Shown in pieces: positions 1 through 11,734 of a DNA stretch of 64,000 nucleotides. Positions within the stretch are counted from its first letter, which is position 1. The number at the start of each line of letters is the position of its first letter. Source of the stretch: Coniochaeta sp. PMI_546 (taxonomy: Eukaryota > Ascomycota > Sordariomycetes > Coniochaetales > Coniochaetaceae). The translations under genes were made by a program, and so were the position numbers. The notes beneath the pieces are model-generated. The model searched no databases. It was not told the DNA's origin and saw only the letters and a program-made list of their open reading frames with translations. Location: contig MU271147.1 of the NCBI GenBank assembly GCA_021432605.1, positions 2,046,001 through 2,110,000 of the forward strand, read 5' to 3'.

Positions 1-2455
1 ACGCAATGCGGTACAGATAGCTGGGTTCCGGGCGTATCTTCGACATCGATTCTATATTAGATATACAATTACCGCAACCGTGGTTACTGTGTAGCACGGC
101 CATTCTCGTGCCCAAGCATGATATACTGGCTAGGTCCCTACCTTATCTATGTTGTTCCTCTAAGGACACGAAGCGCAGGACCATGCTGACGCTGATCAGG
201 TACGATGTCGACACTTCGTGCATATCGATCCTTGCATGCTCTGCAGGTTCCCTGCATGCTGCGTCGAACCCACACCATCATGTTTCAGCCACGCGACTGC
301 TACCTGTGCACCGCCAGGAAATATCCGGCTCAAAGAAGCCACACCACTACCAAGCAATCATGCTTCATGGCGCGGGCCTGTTGGATTCATTCCGGACCAC
401 GAACGAACAATACAGACCACCTTACCACGGGACGAGAGGAAAGGGCACCTCTGGCTTCGCCTTGAGTTTGCGCTACTCCCCATGCGCGAAGCCGAGTCCA
501 GAACTAGGGTCGAACGGGACAGCCATGTTTACCACCACTCTGGGTAGGCAATTGCGATATGCAGCCGCCGTGCCGGGAGTCTTTCCGAGCCAGAGTTGAC
601 CATTCAAGCTAGCAACCCCCACTTGCCTCCAAGGTGATGAATTAATGCAGCTACGACCTCAGATGCGACATACCTACTACCGAGGAGGCGAAGTCAAACG
701 TGTTAGCGTTGTGTGCGCGCAGCAGCACCGCATCCTCATATTTTAGAGAGGCAAGGAGATGAACACATCATGCTTCAGTTCGGTACCAGGTTCTGGGGCT
801 CAAGCGGCCGTGGCTGACTCTACTACAAGTTGGAACGGATCCTGGAGCGAGACAAATGGAGGAATACTCCTGGAGACATCCCTCTCGATAACAGCCTGTC
901 AACACATTGGAGAGTGTGAACATGCCGTCGAACATCGAAAGCTGCATCCAAACAAACTTGAGCTGGTGACCAACAGGAACGTCCTGAGCACACTCCCTTC
1001 GGCGTCAGGCATAGGAACAACAACAGCATATAACCCTCTCGGCTGGGCGCTGGAACAAGACTCTAGTAACGCCGCTCCTCAACACATCGGTTTTCTACTG
1101 GTGATATGTAAGCCTAGTGCACTGTCGTGAACCTGGGGGGCGCGCTGACAGATGCAGGCATTCGCCGTAATCCCAAAGAGTGAACGAAGCCAGCGTGATA
1201 GACTATCGTATCAACTGTGCTGGTTACGTGTGCAATCTCAGATATATTCCTGACTATCAGCACGTCAGAGCGTTCTGTCTACGTCACCAACCTCATCGGC
1301 CATACGGTCTTACCAGCGCTGGGTTATACAAGCCGGAAAAATCCAAGGACTGCTATCATTCAAAACGGACTCGTTCCCGCCCAAAAAAGGGGGGCCCAAT
1401 ATCCAGGGCTTCTGGTTCACAGCTTCACAACACGCTCTGGGTTTCATATTGTCTATCGTCGACATGGCGAACTCAACAAGCCAATATGAGAAACCAACCG
1501 ACATCACATCCATGTCGATGAAGTACTGCGATCACTATCATACGCATGGCTGCACCGAACTGGTCCCCGCGACCAAATCCCTTTGTAAGGGTTGTCAGGC
1601 TGGGACCAGTTGTCCTTAAGAGATAACTATGACCTACCTCATCTGCTGGAGACAGTCCTATGTCATGATACGGCAAACACTCGCTTTTCAGATGTGAACA
1701 ATCAGTCTGTCAGGTTGTCGAAGCAGTTCGACATTCGCGCAATAACTCAGGAGCTGGATTTTGGATACACTAGAAATCGGATATACTAGACAAGAAGATG
1801 AGTATAACGGTCACTATAGGTTACTTACGATGTTACGCTTTTTAATACGCAAAGCTTCATTTGCCTTCACTCTGTTACCGGTGGCCACTAAACCGGAGAC
1901 AGCACTCCTCCTCTCGCGACGTAGACAAGGGTGTGAGTTTAGATGGACGCCAGAATGCGCAGCATCCCTAGTTGTGAAATGATTGCTGGTCACATCGAAC
2001 ACGTATGTGATTTTGTAATACTTGCTAGTGATCTTGTAGTTGCGGACGCAGACACGGTCTGTCCGCCACTTGACCACGAGAAGCGAGTTTTGGAAATGTA
2101 AATCGAAAACCGCCCAACTCCGCCAGATCTACATATGCTCACAGATCCAGTTATCAATTCAGGAACGAGGCTAGGAGCCTATATAACAGACAGCTTGAGG
2201 CTCGATATCAATCGCCCCTTTGTACGCAGAAGGAGGTAGGAGAGGAAGTTAGCAGCAAGTTAGGCACGAATGCAAGGTGTACTTAGTTCACTCCAAGACA
2301 CCTTCTTACATAGCAACTCAATCAAACTTATGTATCCTGAATGTGCGCTTTCTAGTGGCTATCCATGCTTGCTCACTCAAATCGTGACTTTGGGCTGTAA
2401 CAACATCACACGAGGATGCACAATTACTTCGCCAAACACCTCAAATCCCGTGTTT
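1..2455. other. Spacer, no gene recognised
   Basis: Several short ORFs are open here on both strands (for example 759-1130 plus), but none has a recognisable domain, a convincing chain of splice sites or an extended conserved-looking segment. The right part lies downstream of the acyl-CoA synthetase stop and should contain its 3' UTR. No tRNA or transposon signature was seen. Confidence 0.5.
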
Positions 2456-4505
2456 TCACAACTTCGCTCCCTTTGCTCGCCTAGCTTCCCTCTCTTTGTC
2501 GCGTAGCAGCCGACGGAGAATCTTGCCACTAGGGCTCTTTGGAATGGCATCAATGAACTCAACACCGCCCTTCAACCACTTGTACTTTGCCTTGTGGTCC
2601 TGGACGTGTTTGATGATCTCCGCTGCGACCTCCTCATCGCTCTTGCCAGCCCTCGATGGTGCTTTGACGACGAATGCCTTGGGAGCCTCGCCATCCCTAT
2701 CGTCGTGGACTGATATCACTGCACAGTCATCTACCGCATCGTGGGCTAGGAGGTGTGCTTCGAGTTCTGCGGGTGCTACTTGATGACCCTATTGAAGTCA
2801 AGTGTCAGTCACGTTATAGAAGACATTGCAAAGGCTGTCCAGAAGAGTGCGTACCTTAACCTTGATCAGCTCCTTAAGCCGATCTACCACAGAAAAGTGC
2901 TCATTACCCGAGGGTGCTTTTGTGACAATCACTTCATCCCCCGTTTTCATCCATCGTCCATCATCATCGTGGATGTACGATTCTGTCGTGGCTTGCGCGT
3001 TGTTGAGATATCCTAGCGTCACGGACGGCGACTGTATCAACAGCTCACCAGGTTGATTATACCCCGTAATTTCTTTCCCGTCGAAACCGACCACTTTCGC
3101 CCTACATCCCGGCAAAAGGGAACCCGAGGTTCCTTGTAAGATATCGTCCTCGCTCGTGCTAATGACAACAGTTGAGGTTTCGGTCATTCCTAGGACGTGT
3201 CAGTGCTGTCCACGGTGATAACAAGTCAAAATCGAGCGTACCATAACCTTGGCAAATATGCCACTTGGGAAACCACTTCAACATCTCCTCCACTGTCTCC
3301 TTGCCCGTCGGGGCTGCGCCAGTATACAACGCACGCACGCTGCTCAGGTCATACTTCTTGCACTCCTCCTTTGAGCTCAGCATCCGCACAATAATCGGGG
3401 GGACCACAATCAAGTTGTTGATCTTGAACTTCTCAATCGCCTGAAGATATTGCGGGAGCTCAAACTTGGGCAACACAATGACCTCGTCTCCACGCCAAGT
3501 ACCACCGTGAGCAATAACCTGGAGGCCGTAAATGTGGCTGAACGGCAGCAAACCGAGCTCAACCTGGGTATCAACACCAAACTTCTTTCTAGCCACAGAC
3601 TCGTACAACCGGTATTGCATGGTGTTCGCAATGACATTTTGGTGTGAGATCATGACGGCTTTCTTGTGGGCCATGTCAGCACTCTCCGTCAAATAATAAC
3701 ATGCCGTCGGGGCGGGACGTACCGGCAATCCAGAAGTACCACTGGAATAACACAAAAACGCAACCTGACGAGCTCCCTGGCCCTTGGACCACCGCAGCGG
3801 CTCCAGCTCAGGTGATCCTCGGCCAAGTTCAATCAAATCATCTACAGTCCTGAAGCCTTTAGGGTTCTCGAATCCTGGAATGTCAATAATGAAGACCTTG
3901 TCGTCAGGGATACCGCTTCCCTTGGCCGCTTTCAGCGCATCTTTCAGTACGGCGGCACAAGTGAAGAGGACCTTGGCTCCAGACGTCTTGAGTTGGTGCT
4001 CTAGCTCGGCGGCCGAGTAAGCAACATTTGCTGGTGTTGCGATCCCGGACAACCGGTGAACGGAGTGCAGAACCGTGAGATAGTCGATCTTTGATGCACG
4101 TCAGCATACATAAGATTTGTCGGCCCGCATCCCAGTCCGCCCAAGGTTCTCGCTTCACTCACACTGTTGAACGAAAAAACACCAATGACTTTCTCCCACG
4201 GGGTGCCATCGTTTGGCGCCCATCCCATTATCTTTGAGAGAGCTCGTGCAAGGAATTCTCGTCTTTGAAAGGCTTCAGTCGTCGAATAAGTCTTCCCTGT
4301 GATACCGCAGGTGAAGGGGTTTCGGCTCTTCGAGATGGGATACCGGCCATATACCTCATTGCTCATGAACTCGCCAATAGAAATGGAGTCTGGAGGGTCT
4401 ACAACAAGCCGTCAACTGCTGTTCAATCTTCTGAGTTATCAACACTGCGAAGGACAACTCACCGAAAGGCAGTTTCGGAACCCATGACGGTGGAACGAAG
4501 ACCAT
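2456..4505 (-). CDS. 4-coumarate-CoA-ligase-like acyl-CoA synthetase, peroxisomal type
   Basis: This ANL-superfamily enzyme should activate a carboxylic acid (phenylpropanoid or fatty acid type) to its acyl-AMP and then its CoA thioester. Six exons join in frame: 4505-4463, 4398-4163, 4088-3723, 3662-3242, 3189-2855 and 2788-2456, giving 577 residues, a normal length for the family. The start MVFVPPSWVPKLPF is typical of fungal 4CL-like proteins. The AMP-binding P-loop SSGTSGLPK lies at about residues 208-216, interrupted by an intron after LP. The second motif QGYGMTETS is rebuilt across another intron, and the C-terminal catalytic PKSPSGKILRR follows. The protein ends in AKL, a type 1 peroxisomal targeting signal, so peroxisomal action is inferred, as in fungal beta-oxidation or side-chain metabolism. 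The acid substrate cannot be told from the sequence. Confidence 0.93.
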
Positions 4506-7500
4506 TTTCGCTTTGTTGAGAAGGGGGATGAGACGCTGCTGAAATGTCTTATGCAGGAGACTTGGGAAATAGGAGTTTGAAAGTGAGGAATGGGCAGACG
4601 CAACCACAGCAGATGCGAAATCAAACAGGAGGAGACCTGGAAACACAGCGACAAGATATCACCGGCCTTTATTGGAGTAGATTCTTGAGACTTTCGAGTC
4701 CCTCGGGCTGTTGGCTTGTCGGTTCTTTCTCCTCCAATCAGCGTATCGCAATGGCTCGAGGCCAACCAGGTACCCGGCCGAACACCTCGGTGCGGGGATG
4801 ACAGCAAGACTTCCCGGGGGCCGTTGCGACTGATGTCCCCGCTCGACAATGCCGACGACGCTCCACAGTCGTTCTCCCCACATGACAAGCACTGACAAGT
4901 TCCCCAGACAGGGCCAAGCTTTCGCTTTCCCCCTCAGGGGTGTGTGGCATTTCGCTCACGGGGTCAATATTCTGTCATTATGCATATTGCCCTGACCCAC
5001 TTCCCCAACACTGACTGACTCCAACTCCAATATGGAAGCAGATGAGTTTGGTGGCATCGAGTATAACTCAGCAGAGTCGTACCAAATCTGATCTTTTGAC
5101 GCAGAGCAGTCCCATCAACAGACATGTTTGACAGCTTAGCGCCGTCAAGCAACAAGCACAAGCATAAGCACAACACAAGTGCAAACACGAGCGACAGCGC
5201 AAGCTGAAGCTCAAGCTCTCAGGGGCGTGTTTCCCTGTACCGATGGTGGTGAGTTTGGGATCTGGACATGACAAGCCAAACGAAAAGTCCAACCCCGTCT
5301 CTTTCTGTCAAGCTCTCCTTCCATGGTGATTGGTCCCTTCGACCGACCGTTGTGATGAGGCTCTTGCCGATGCTTGTGTTGTTGCCATCTCTGGGCGGCA
5401 AATACGTTCCAGAGCGGTTCTCTCTCTGGAACATATATTAGTTCCGTGGTGCACCTCATCGTTCCGGATTCCTCATCATGAATGGCCAGGGATTCTCAAG
5501 GGCTGATCGGTTCAAAAGCGTATGGAACGCGATATTTGGGATTGTGTGGAAGGGCTGTCTACCGTGACGTCCTTGCACGACAGCTGCCATCTTGTCACAA
5601 TGTCCTTGACGTTACTGGGCCTCAAAGGCGGCTTCAACACTGTCGCGGCGCGAAGCTTCGAGTCTTTGCATATCCTCAGATATTGCCATCACAACTGAAG
5701 GATATCCGCCTCTGGCGTGAGCAAGAACGACTGCCGGTATATATATTTCATCTTTGCCAAAGGCCGAACATTGCGGCGATGGTTCCATCGTTGCTCGAAG
5801 AAAATATGATATCGCGAGGGAGATTCCTCTTGTTGTTCATACCCTGCCTGGCGGTTACTTCGAGATACATCTGATGACTATGTCAGCTGGCGATAGTCTT
5901 CTCCGGCAGAGGGCGCGCGCAACCAACCGTTACTGCTTCTCAAGTCGATAGATAACATACCGAATATCGCGTCATGGACTCTAGTGGACCGCATAAGATG
6001 GTCGCTATCAGTGCCTCAACTGGTCCAGGGCAGCAAGGCTGTGGCTTCATGGTGTGAGGATATCAGACGTGCTGGTTGATGTTCAAGCTCACGGCTCACT
6101 GAATGGACGAGATACTGGGCAGAAGGCTGAAAAAGGACGACTCTAGGTGTGCACGGTGGTGAACGGTCGCTGATCGATTGCCGCCAATAGAGTGACGGAT
6201 GATACTGGATCAAAGCGCCCTACCTCAAAAGCGAGGTCAACCCTTTCTGCAGCTCGAGTGCTGGTGATGTTCTAGCACGAGTTGTCTCAACAGAAATAGT
6301 GTACTTCTCCTTTGCGGACCCCTTGGCGGTATCTGCAAGTCACGGCATTCTTCCCACACAAATACCTACCCTTAAACACTTGTTGGGCCGTGCACTCAAG
6401 TCAACAACTCGAGGAGGAAGTCACGACTCTGGGCAGTAAACACAGTGCGAGCTTCGCCTCTATTGGGGCTACACCTGGTATTCTTGAGCTTCAGTTCGCC
6501 GTCCTGCCCTGGTCTGGGCACAGTGTGCGTTGATCTATTGGGTGCACCTGAGATTGTTCCTCCCCCCTTTCACACCTACTCGTGCCTATTGTCTGGAGCT
6601 TCGGCTCAGATGCCCTCCTGCTCAAATTCCACTACATCCCGTCCCAAATCTCACACGCGTTCTTCCTTTCATCCTCTTTCCCTCTCACCACTATCCAACT
6701 CGAGATTCCTCTCCAGGCTTCAATATCAAAGCAGGCCTCTCGACCTTCCTAGCACAACACTAAACCACCTGAGTACTCACCAAGGGGATCTTAAGCAGTC
6801 GATCCTCGATATTACCAGAAACCCCTAAAGACTGTTTCTGCAGTCGCGCTCACGCGCCATCATCTCAACACTCAAGAGGTTCAAAGTCTGGCTGGAGACC
6901 TCATCGTCAGGTATGATAACACTCTTTGCCTGTCTTCGCACATGCTTCGCGGTGTACCGTCAGAAAAACGATATTCAACCTTGCCCGGTCATATTCTGAG
7001 AACTTCCCCTTTCCTTTTCGCACATGCCTCGCGATGTGTCGTCAAGTCACCCAAGTCAAGCGTTGAATCTACCCCATCCCTGGAGGCACTGCTTGTCTTC
7101 TTCGCACATGCTTCGCGATATCCTGTCAAGTTCATCAATAAAACCCTCACTCCTACATCATCCTTGAGTACTTCTTTCCGTCGCTCTTTCCTCAACTGCC
7201 TCCTCAACCGCCTACTCAACCTCGTTCTCAACAACCTCTTTCTCAACCTCTTCCTCAACCTTTTCCAATCCTCTCCTTCAACCACCGTCTTCAACCTCTA
7301 CTACAAAAGGCAGGCCCTCTTCCACCTTTACCTCTCAAACCCTTCTTCAACTCTTAAGCCAACCCTCTCTTACACTCTTCCACTACCACTACCTTTCAAC
7401 TTCTTCTACTGCTCTAAGGTCTGCTTGAAGTGTTCTTCAGCTTGCAGATCTACTAACACCTCTTGACTCCAGAACGAAGCTGTTCTAGAAGTCGATTGAA

Positions 7501-7819
7501 GTCCGTCTCAATATCCTCGTACTCCAACTTGATCTTGAAGCGCGACCGATATCTCGGTCATCGCGATACACTCGAGTTCACTTCCTAACAAACTCCACCA
7601 CTTGAAAGCAAGATTTCGATCTTCACTCGAGCCAAACTTTAAGTTTGTCTCACATCATGTAAGTAATCCAGTCCATTACCCCAACCCTGATCAAGGACAT
7701 GCTCTGCAAAGGTGATCAAGTGGCGCTCTTCAAGAGGATCGGCCTTTGTTTTATGATGACGGATCGTCCCAAAGCACTGTTAAGAAGAGAACTAACATCC
7801 GCCTAGCCATCTGCTCACC
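4506..7819. other. Long spacer with pyrimidine-rich leader-like half
   Basis: No gene was recognised over 3.3 kb. The left part holds the upstream region of the acyl-CoA synthetase. From about 6540 to 7650 the plus strand is rich in C and T with recurring CTCAAC and TTCAAC words, which keeps frames open (6942-7466 plus) without looking like a protein. Such tracts are typical of promoters and long 5' leaders of filamentous fungi, so this is probably the promoter and 5' UTR of the oxygenase gene that starts at 7820. Confidence 0.45.
6934..7130 (+). repeat. Three copies of an ~84-base imperfect repeat
   Basis: A core reading TTCGCACATGCYTCGCG followed by a GTCAG/GTCAAG tail occurs at about 6934-6963, 7017-7046 and 7101-7130. 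The spacing is regular at 83-84 bases, while the sequence between cores has diverged. It lies in the pyrimidine-rich stretch upstream of the oxygenase gene, so it may be part of its leader or promoter. Confidence 0.7.
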
Positions 7820-10800
7820 ATGGCGGACACAATCATGGCCAACACTACAGAGCAACCCGTTGCTGAGGTTCACTGTAGCGATTCTGATGCCAGCACCAGC
7901 GGTGGCCACAGCTCGACTGCTGGCTCCCATGGTGATACATCTACCGATGGCCACCACACTGACAGCACCGAACCTGAGGTCTCTGCTGAGATGAAGCGCA
8001 TCCACGAAGACACTAATGAACCTGCTGAGGAGTCTACTTGCAAGCGCATCAAGACTTCCGATGTCCCCGGCATTGTCGAAGATCTTGAGAAGAAGCTATC
8101 TCGACCAAGCATCTTCGGGATCCGTCGGCAGGCGGTTTGTGAGTCCTTGCCATACTTCAATTCATACAACAGCTCGCTCTATACCCAGAATGGTCTTGCT
8201 CGAGGCTTTTATATGAACAAAGAGGCTCGTTCTCAGGACAAGTTCTCCGCACAAGTCATCATCACCAACATGTAAGTGTTCGACTTGATGCTTCTCGTGA
8301 TCCTTCTAACAAAGCTTGCTAGTGGTGGAGGTCGTGTTCGTGATGAAGACACAGGAGGCATGACCAGGGTCGACCATCAGTCCGACGATACCTCGACCTT
8401 CAGAGCATTCCAGGCAGCCAAGGAAGAACAGGGAATGTTCCCAGTCATTGTTGGTAAGTTATCACTGCTTCTCATAACAGGACTTCTTACTCATCACTAC
8501 TACAGGCCGTGATCACCCTTACTGGCCAAGTCCTGCGCCTTACAACTTCTGCGTCCTGGACCATTTCATGGTCACTGACATCTGGGCGGAGCTGAGCATC
8601 ATGAAACCAGGAACCCCAGCCGTCCGAGTCTGGTGCGCGCGCCTGGAAAAGGTTGCCTTGTACAATGTCTCCTGGTGGGACCACAACCCTTCAAGCTACG
8701 TTCGCGGCGCTCCATGCGCGGAGCATACATGTGGTGTTTGCAACCAGTCGAGCAAGGAGATTCTACAAGTCGGCTGGACGTGTCTGAACCACCTTTGCGA
8801 CTCTTTCTTCAAGGACTCGAATGGCGAGCCAATCACGTCCCTCACATATACCGATGCATTCTTGCAAGAGCGCCGCCCCATGTTTATCGGCCCTCTTCCG
8901 ATGCTTAAACCAGAGCTTCCGACCCAGGAGGAGCTTGACAACAAAAAATTGACAGGCTCGGAATCGATCTTCCGCGATGGGTTTGTGTGCCCTCTGTGTG
9001 GCTGCTGCAGCAGTCGTCGTTTTTGGAGCCGGTGGACGTGCGAGAATACGGAGTGCACTTTCGAGATGGCGACCCCAATGTCCCCATATCCGAAGGAGAC
9101 TATTGATGCCGAGGTTGCTGTCTTTGACAAGTCCGTCCGTAGACTTCGGAAGATCCATGGCATCAAAAAGGATGTCATCGCTACCAAGTTGGACACTGCG
9201 GCTGTCAAATACCGCAGTCTAGCCAAGGGCTTACACAAGGTGTCCCAGTTTCTTCTCCCTGACCCAGAGGGCAGGATCATTGGCTCAGTCACCATCTTCA
9301 AGGCCAATACCGCCATATGCCAATCAGGACCCGATACCCTGTTTGACGAGTTGTCGACCACGGACATTGGCCTTCGCCGTAATGTCGTGTCGGCTCGCAA
9401 CAGTAAGTGCTGCGGTCACTCAGTGCTCTGATAACAAATACTTACTTTTGCAGGCATGATCGAGGGATGGACTCGTCATTTCGCACAGAACTGGGTTGGT
9501 AGTCATTTGCCCCCCTTGATGGTCTTTGCTAACGGCCAGCAGGGTGCGAAGTACAAGTTTGGTGTCGACGTCCAGTCCAAGGGCTTCGACGAGGCCCCTG
9601 ACGCCATCTTGAAGGCCGTACATCGGCTCAAGTGGGCTGGCAGGACTGCTGTTCCCATGGCAGCAGAGTTTATAACTGCCTTGGGCTGCGATGGTGCTGA
9701 CATCCACGAAGCCAATGTCGACTTCAATGAGTGTCTGAGCCTGGGGTACATGGAGGATGACCGAATCAAGGTGAGCGCATACTTAGCCAAGATGCACAGG
9801 CTTAGCACTAATCTAATGACTAGTACCATGACGATGGGGAGAAGGAACTCGGGCCGACTGTGGCCACCTTGTCACTTGGTTCGCCGGCGATGATGGCCTT
9901 CCGGCCCAAGAAGAAGTCTGGCATGGAGGCAGCTGTCGCGGAAGCCATACGTCCAAAGATCGCCGGTAGGGACTTTTCCGATGTCCTGAAATTTCCGCTG
10001 TATCATGGTGACATGCTTGTCATGCACGGTACCGAGATCCATAAGTACTATGAGGTTAGCACATTCACACCCTCTCAACTGCACGAGTAACTAAGATCAT
10101 GATAGCATATGGTCGAGCCTTCTGGCAACCGCCGGTTCGCGTTGACATGCAGGTACATTGAGCCTTCGAAGATGAAGGACGACGAGACCCGTCGGGAGGC
10201 ATTGATCAAGGGAACCATGCCAGCCCATGCAGCCGCGTTTGTCTACAACGGCGATGAGGTCTTGGCTTCTCAGAAGACCCCCAAACAGAAGTCCGTCGTT
10301 CAAACGGCAAATACCCAGGATATTGCGGAGCAGGTCGTCGACGCTCAGACAACATCTGGGGAGGACATGGGTCCTCAGGGTATAGTAGTCGAGAGCATCA
10401 TCGAGCCAACTTCTTCTGAGCAGAACACGGTCGCGCAGAACGACACCACTCAAATGGCCGACAACGCTCAGATGACCGACAACACTGAGATGGCCGACAC
10501 CACCAAGATGGCCGACACCACTGAGATGGCCGACACCACTGAGATGGCCGACACCACTGAGGTGGCCGACATCACTGAGATGGACAACACCACTCAGTTG
10601 GCTGACAACAATCAGATGACCGACGACACTCAGGTGGATGACACCACACAGATGGACGACGCCACGCAGTTGGACGACGCCACGCAGATGGCCGACAACA
10701 CTCAGATGGCCGATAACACTGAGATGGCCGACAACACTCAGATGGCCGACAACACTCAGATGGCCGATAACACTGAGATGGACGACGCCACGCAGATGGC

Positions 10801-11029
10801 CGACAACACTCAGATGGACGATACCACTCAGATGGCCCATGCCACTGAGATAGACAACACCACTCAGATGGACAACACCACTCAGATGGACGATACCACT
10901 CAGATAGCCGATACAGCCCAGCAGAAAGTTGGCATCCAGAGCACTGTTCATCAGGTTATCGCGGCCCAGAGCTCGGGCAATCGCTACAATCTTCGTGTCC
11001 GGAAGCCTGGTGTGTCTTATAAAGATTGA
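7820..11029 (+). CDS. AlkB-like 2OG-Fe(II) oxygenase with Cys-rich knots and hexapeptide-repeat tail
   Basis: Six exons (7820-8271, 8323-8453, 8506-9402, 9454-9770, 9824-10054, 10106-11029) give 983 residues. The N-terminus is Ser/Thr/Asp-rich and probably disordered. Two Cys-rich segments follow: C265, C270, C273, C287, C292 and C356, C359, C361, C362, C373, C378, which look like zinc knots. The C-terminal half carries the double-stranded beta-helix iron site, H601-x-D603 and H677, and the 2OG-binding R686-x5-R692 (RFALTCR) that is the AlkB signature. The tail, about residues 792-947, is a hexapeptide repeat. AlkB relatives hydroxylate and so remove methyl groups from nucleic acids or proteins; the substrate here is unknown. 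Two introns fall beside the iron ligands (before Y600 and before H677), so single-frame readings would miss the site. Confidence is high for the fold and low for the role. Confidence 0.88.
10451..10918 (+). repeat. Coding minisatellite, 26 x 18 bases
   Basis: Twenty-six consecutive 18-base units, consensus ATGGCCGACAACACTCAG in rotated form, encode hexapeptides such as QMADNT, EMADTT and QMDDAT inside the last exon of the 2OG-oxygenase. All units keep the reading frame and no unit is partial. Adjacent identical units (for example QMADNT pairs) suggest recent expansion by slippage or unequal exchange. The result is an acidic, Thr/Met-rich, low-complexity tail. Confidence 0.95.
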
Positions 11030-11734
11030 GAGTCAGTCCAGACACTCCTCCGAATCACGCGTCCTTGCACTCTTCTTCATGATTCGGACAAGGAGGGCTT
11101 TGAGGCAGGACGGCAATGGCGCGCAGCACTTGGACCATTTACTTTTCCACAGGGGTCATCTTTGACGAGGGCCAGGCTAGGGCCGATTTGCTTTTTGACA
11201 TGGGATATTTTCGGAAGGGAGATTTCGCGTCCAGACGAGCGGACAATGGAGTTTTCTCTCAATTGCTGGGCTACATGGGTGCAAGATAATGCACAACAGG
11301 AAGTGAGCGAGCAGCAGATGGTCGGCAGCCAGGCTGATGGATGGAAGGGTGATCCGACCTAGAGGAGGAAAGACGAGCACTATGAGAGCCAGAGACAGCA
11401 TCTGGCTCTTCAGCGAGACACGATTTGCTTTCCGTTCTTGTCGCTTTTCCTTACACTTGATTTGGAAGTGGTCATCTTGAGGGCCAGCTTTCTTGCTTAC
11501 TTAGTTTCAGGCATCTGAACTAGCGCTTTGAATGGAATCTTTCGTATTTGACAAGACTTGTGCCAGAAAAGTGATGATGTGTGCTGATATCCTGTGCTGA
11601 AAGTGCCATGTCTTGAGAGGCGGGCGTAATGGTGTGTCTGTAGGCAAGATCGTAGATACCTGGTATTCATATTTACTCGGTCGGGCTTGTTAAACAGCTA
11701 ATAATCACATATATTCACACATCGTGTCGGCCCA
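11030..11734. other. Convergent 3' spacer
   Basis: This lies between the stop of the oxygenase (plus) and the stop of ATP12 (minus), so it should hold both 3' UTRs and terminators. Nothing else was recognised. Confidence 0.6.

Noticed and set aside
6942-7466. A 174-codon plus-strand frame with FAHASR repeats
   Set aside because: It is open because of the pyrimidine-rich repeats; the composition is Leu/Ser/Asn from CTCAAC words, and it fits a 5' leader better than a protein.
10097-10951. A 284-codon minus-strand frame reading as repeats of VGHLS-type units
   Set aside because: It is the antisense image of the coding minisatellite; the sense frame continues a spliced enzyme.
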